This document shows positions 8,518 to 10,136 of a stretch of 10,136 bases of DNA, in pieces. The position numbers and the translations under genes were made by a program. Origin of the DNA: Ophiosphaerella korrae (Eukaryota > Ascomycota > Dothideomycetes > Pleosporales > Phaeosphaeriaceae). Every line of letters starts with the position of its first letter. Position 1 is the first letter of the stretch. Location: assembly GCA_028456385.1 (NCBI GenBank), contig JALNQF010000965.1:1-10136 (forward strand). The letters are read 5' to 3'. The notes below the pieces were generated by a model that saw only the letters and a list, made by a program, of their open reading frames with translations, did no database searches and was not told the origin of the DNA.

Positions 8518-9682
8518 TATATAAAAGGATAGTAAAATAAAAAATATTAAAGAAAATAATTTTAGCTATAGAATCTAACCTATTATCTAATAAAGAGACT
8601 ATACTAAAACTATCTTTCTACTAGCTAAGAACTTCTTTGTATAACTTAAGACTCCTAAACTTAATACCTAAAAGACTACAAGATATACTTAAAATAACCT
8701 ATATACTAATAATAGATAAAAGCTTTACTAGCGTAAGCGTACTCTAACTAATAATTAAAATATCTTTATAAATATTTAGCTAGCTTATAGTAGCTATTAA
8801 AATAATAGTAGAATAGAATAGAAGAGTATATATTAGTAAATAAAACCTATTTATAGATAAGAAGTTTAAGTTTACTAGTACTAATATAATAGAGTTTCTA
8901 GATAGTATTAAAGAATAAGTAATCTCCTCTAGATAGCCTATTAGAGACTAGATCTATAATATTATTACGTTTAGTAATAGAATAGGAAAAGATATTATTA
9001 AACAAAGTATAACTAAGTTTATAAAGTTAGAAAAAGCTAAAGATTAGGTAAAAGTTAAAGAAGTAATAAGAAATAAGTTCTAAGAGTCTAATAAGGTATA
9101 ATAAAAAGAGATAGAAGAAGTACTCTTAATAAAGCTATAGTAATACTTACTTATAAGTAACTATACTCTTTAAAACTACTTTAATAACTATAGCCTTTAA
9201 TTTATAAAGTAATAAAGAATAAGAATAATTATAAAAGCTATGAAAAGATACTATCTACTAAAAAGACTTAATAATTACTACCTTTAAAAAGTCTTTAAAA
9301 AATACAACCTAAGTAATAAAAGTATAGAAGACTTTAATATTAAAACTATTTAGAGGTACTTTAATTAGCTAGGATAAAGAGACCTATAAGTAAAATATTT
9401 TAACGTAGCTTTTAAAGAAACTATAAGTATACTAAAAAATTTAGGCTATAAGAAATAGCTATATATAATACTTAAAGGAATATTTAGGCTTCTAAGGATA
9501 AAGCTTATACTTAGCTCTTATAACTAGACTTAAAGATAAAGAAGAGTCTAGATACTTCTAAAGATAGAAGTTATATAAGTAGAAGTTAATAACTTTATAG
9601 ATTAGTTTAAAATTATAAAACTCTAAGTAATTACTTTTATATCTATGAATAACCTAAACGCTAGAGCCTAAGAACTTATCTA
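8518..9682 (+). pseudogene. Gag-like protein remnant of the second retroelement
   Basis: In frame 0 modulo 3 the sequence can be read over about 385 codons with only RIP-type stops and no frame change. Landmarks are a KFKFTSTNIIEFLDSIKE block at about 8856-8910; KD-stop-VKVKEVIRNKF-stop-ES at about 9040-9090; then a Lys/Arg-rich block KAMKRYYLLKRLNNYYL at about 9234-9284; then KKYNLSNKSIEDFNIKTI at about 9297-9350. The layout (F-x-G-x-x-x-x-x-F-L-D, then W-x-x-x-K-x-x-x-R-x-x-F, then a helical region ending in L-x-x-L-P/N-x-x-L-R-x-K-V) resembles the capsid domain of fungal retroelement Gag. TAG falls where Trp is expected in the D-W-x-x-x-K motif. No zinc knuckle is seen before the frame is cut. 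Family assignment is by pattern and is moderate. Confidence 0.6.
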
Positions 9683-10136
9683 TAGTGGGGTGACACGAAA
9701 AAAAAGCCTAAAAAAAAGTTATAGTTTTTAACTAGTAATAACTCTACGAATAAAATAGCTACAAATATAAGCGAACATAAATCCTAAAGAAAATATCAGG
9801 GTCTATATTTTAGTCTACTACGATTTTTGATTACTAAGCGGATGCGAGCTAGGATTTAAACTATTTCGAGGACTTTTTTTTAAGCTAACTTTAAAGCTTA
9901 ATAATTTTTTATTTTTAGTATCTTTTTCTATTATTTTTTAGTATAAGTTAGATACATATAGTTAAATTAATATAGTAGAGTTATACTTAATTCTAATTAT
10001 TTAAAGAGTAGATATTAAGTAAAAGATATAAAAGTAAACTTTTACTAAAAACTTATATTTATTAGCTATAACCTATTAGTATTAATACTTAGTAGAATAA
10101 TATTTAGCTATTATATAGTCCTACTAACGTTTTTTT
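9683..10136. mobile_element. Left end of a probable TA-targeting (pogo/Fot1-like) DNA transposon
   Basis: At 9683 the gag-like frame ends and base composition changes. The new sequence starts TAGTGGGGTGACACG, directly preceded by TA at 9681-9682. Pogo-class elements insert at TA and often begin CAGT; a C-to-T RIP change would give the TAGT seen here. The GTGGGGTGACACG run is GC-rich, followed by an A run, as in terminal inverted repeats. No inverted copy occurs in the window, so the other end would lie to the right. Positions 9685-9870 keep several CpA and TpG sites, unlike the rest of the window. From about 9900 on, the sequence is again strongly RIP-like and I cannot read a transposase with confidence. 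The strand cannot be set. Confidence 0.5.

Larger units (their letters stand above)
7700..9682 (+). mobile_element. Degenerate second retroelement, gag-like reading frame, truncated by insertion
   Basis: The plus strand is purine-rich, with a readable protein-like frame from about 8095 to 9682, opposite in direction to the gypsy element. Stops are only TAG and TAA, as expected after RIP. The first 400 bases (about 7735-7935) also read as a basic, Lys/Arg/Glu-rich segment in another frame (for example KKELLRKEKRR at about 7806-7838), whose identity I do not know. The core of the frame resembles gag proteins of fungal retroelements. The element stops at 9682 where a DNA-transposon-like terminus begins, so the rest, including any pol, would lie beyond the window. 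Confidence 0.65.

Noticed and set aside
9838..9872. tRNA-like box on the minus strand (AGTTTAAATCC, like a T-loop box B)
   Set aside because: The flanking T stem does not pair, no anticodon arm or acceptor stem can be built, and two box positions deviate.
9900..10136. A plus-strand helix-turn-helix transposase N-terminus
   Set aside because: Several frames give vaguely similar low-complexity peptides with many stops; no frame stands out.

Overview
This window looks like a stretch of AT-rich repeat graveyard from a filamentous ascomycete genome, heavily altered by repeat-induced point mutation (RIP). CpA and TpG are almost absent on both strands over about 9.6 kb, while TpA is hugely over-represented and CpG survives at a visible level. 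That is the signature of CpA-to-TpA mutation, not of ordinary methyl-CpG decay. I see no intact gene, no RNA gene, no CRISPR array and no bacterial features. Species cannot be told from the sequence.

Layout. Positions 1-1640 hold AT-rich sequence without a recognisable gene; the first 1.1 kb is somewhat richer in G+C. Positions about 7160 down to 1640 (minus strand) are a dead Ty3/gypsy LTR retrotransposon of the chromovirus type. In order it has gag with a capsid-like domain, two CCHC zinc knuckles, a long linker, aspartic protease, reverse transcriptase, RNase H, integrase and a C-terminal chromodomain. It is riddled with TAG and TAA stops, which fall mostly where the family has Trp, Gln or Arg. 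Two frame changes are visible, one at a homopolymer. Positions 7160-7680 are non-coding and carry an imperfect 56-bp tandem duplication. Positions about 7700-9682 (plus strand) carry a second, different gag-like retroelement reading frame. It includes a hexanucleotide repeat that once alternated Gln with Glu, Val or Lys codons. This frame ends abruptly at 9682, where a sequence resembling the terminal inverted repeat of a TA-targeting pogo/Fot1-like DNA transposon begins. The first 200 bases of that insertion are clearly less mutated than everything to their left.

The pieces do not work together as a pathway. They record a history: two retroelements lie head to head, at least one later DNA transposon landed in the second, and genome defence inactivated the region. 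I found no convincing evidence for a new functional system. The most informative signals are the step in RIP intensity at the insertion, the context of the few surviving CpA/TpG sites, and the family-level identity still readable through the mutations.
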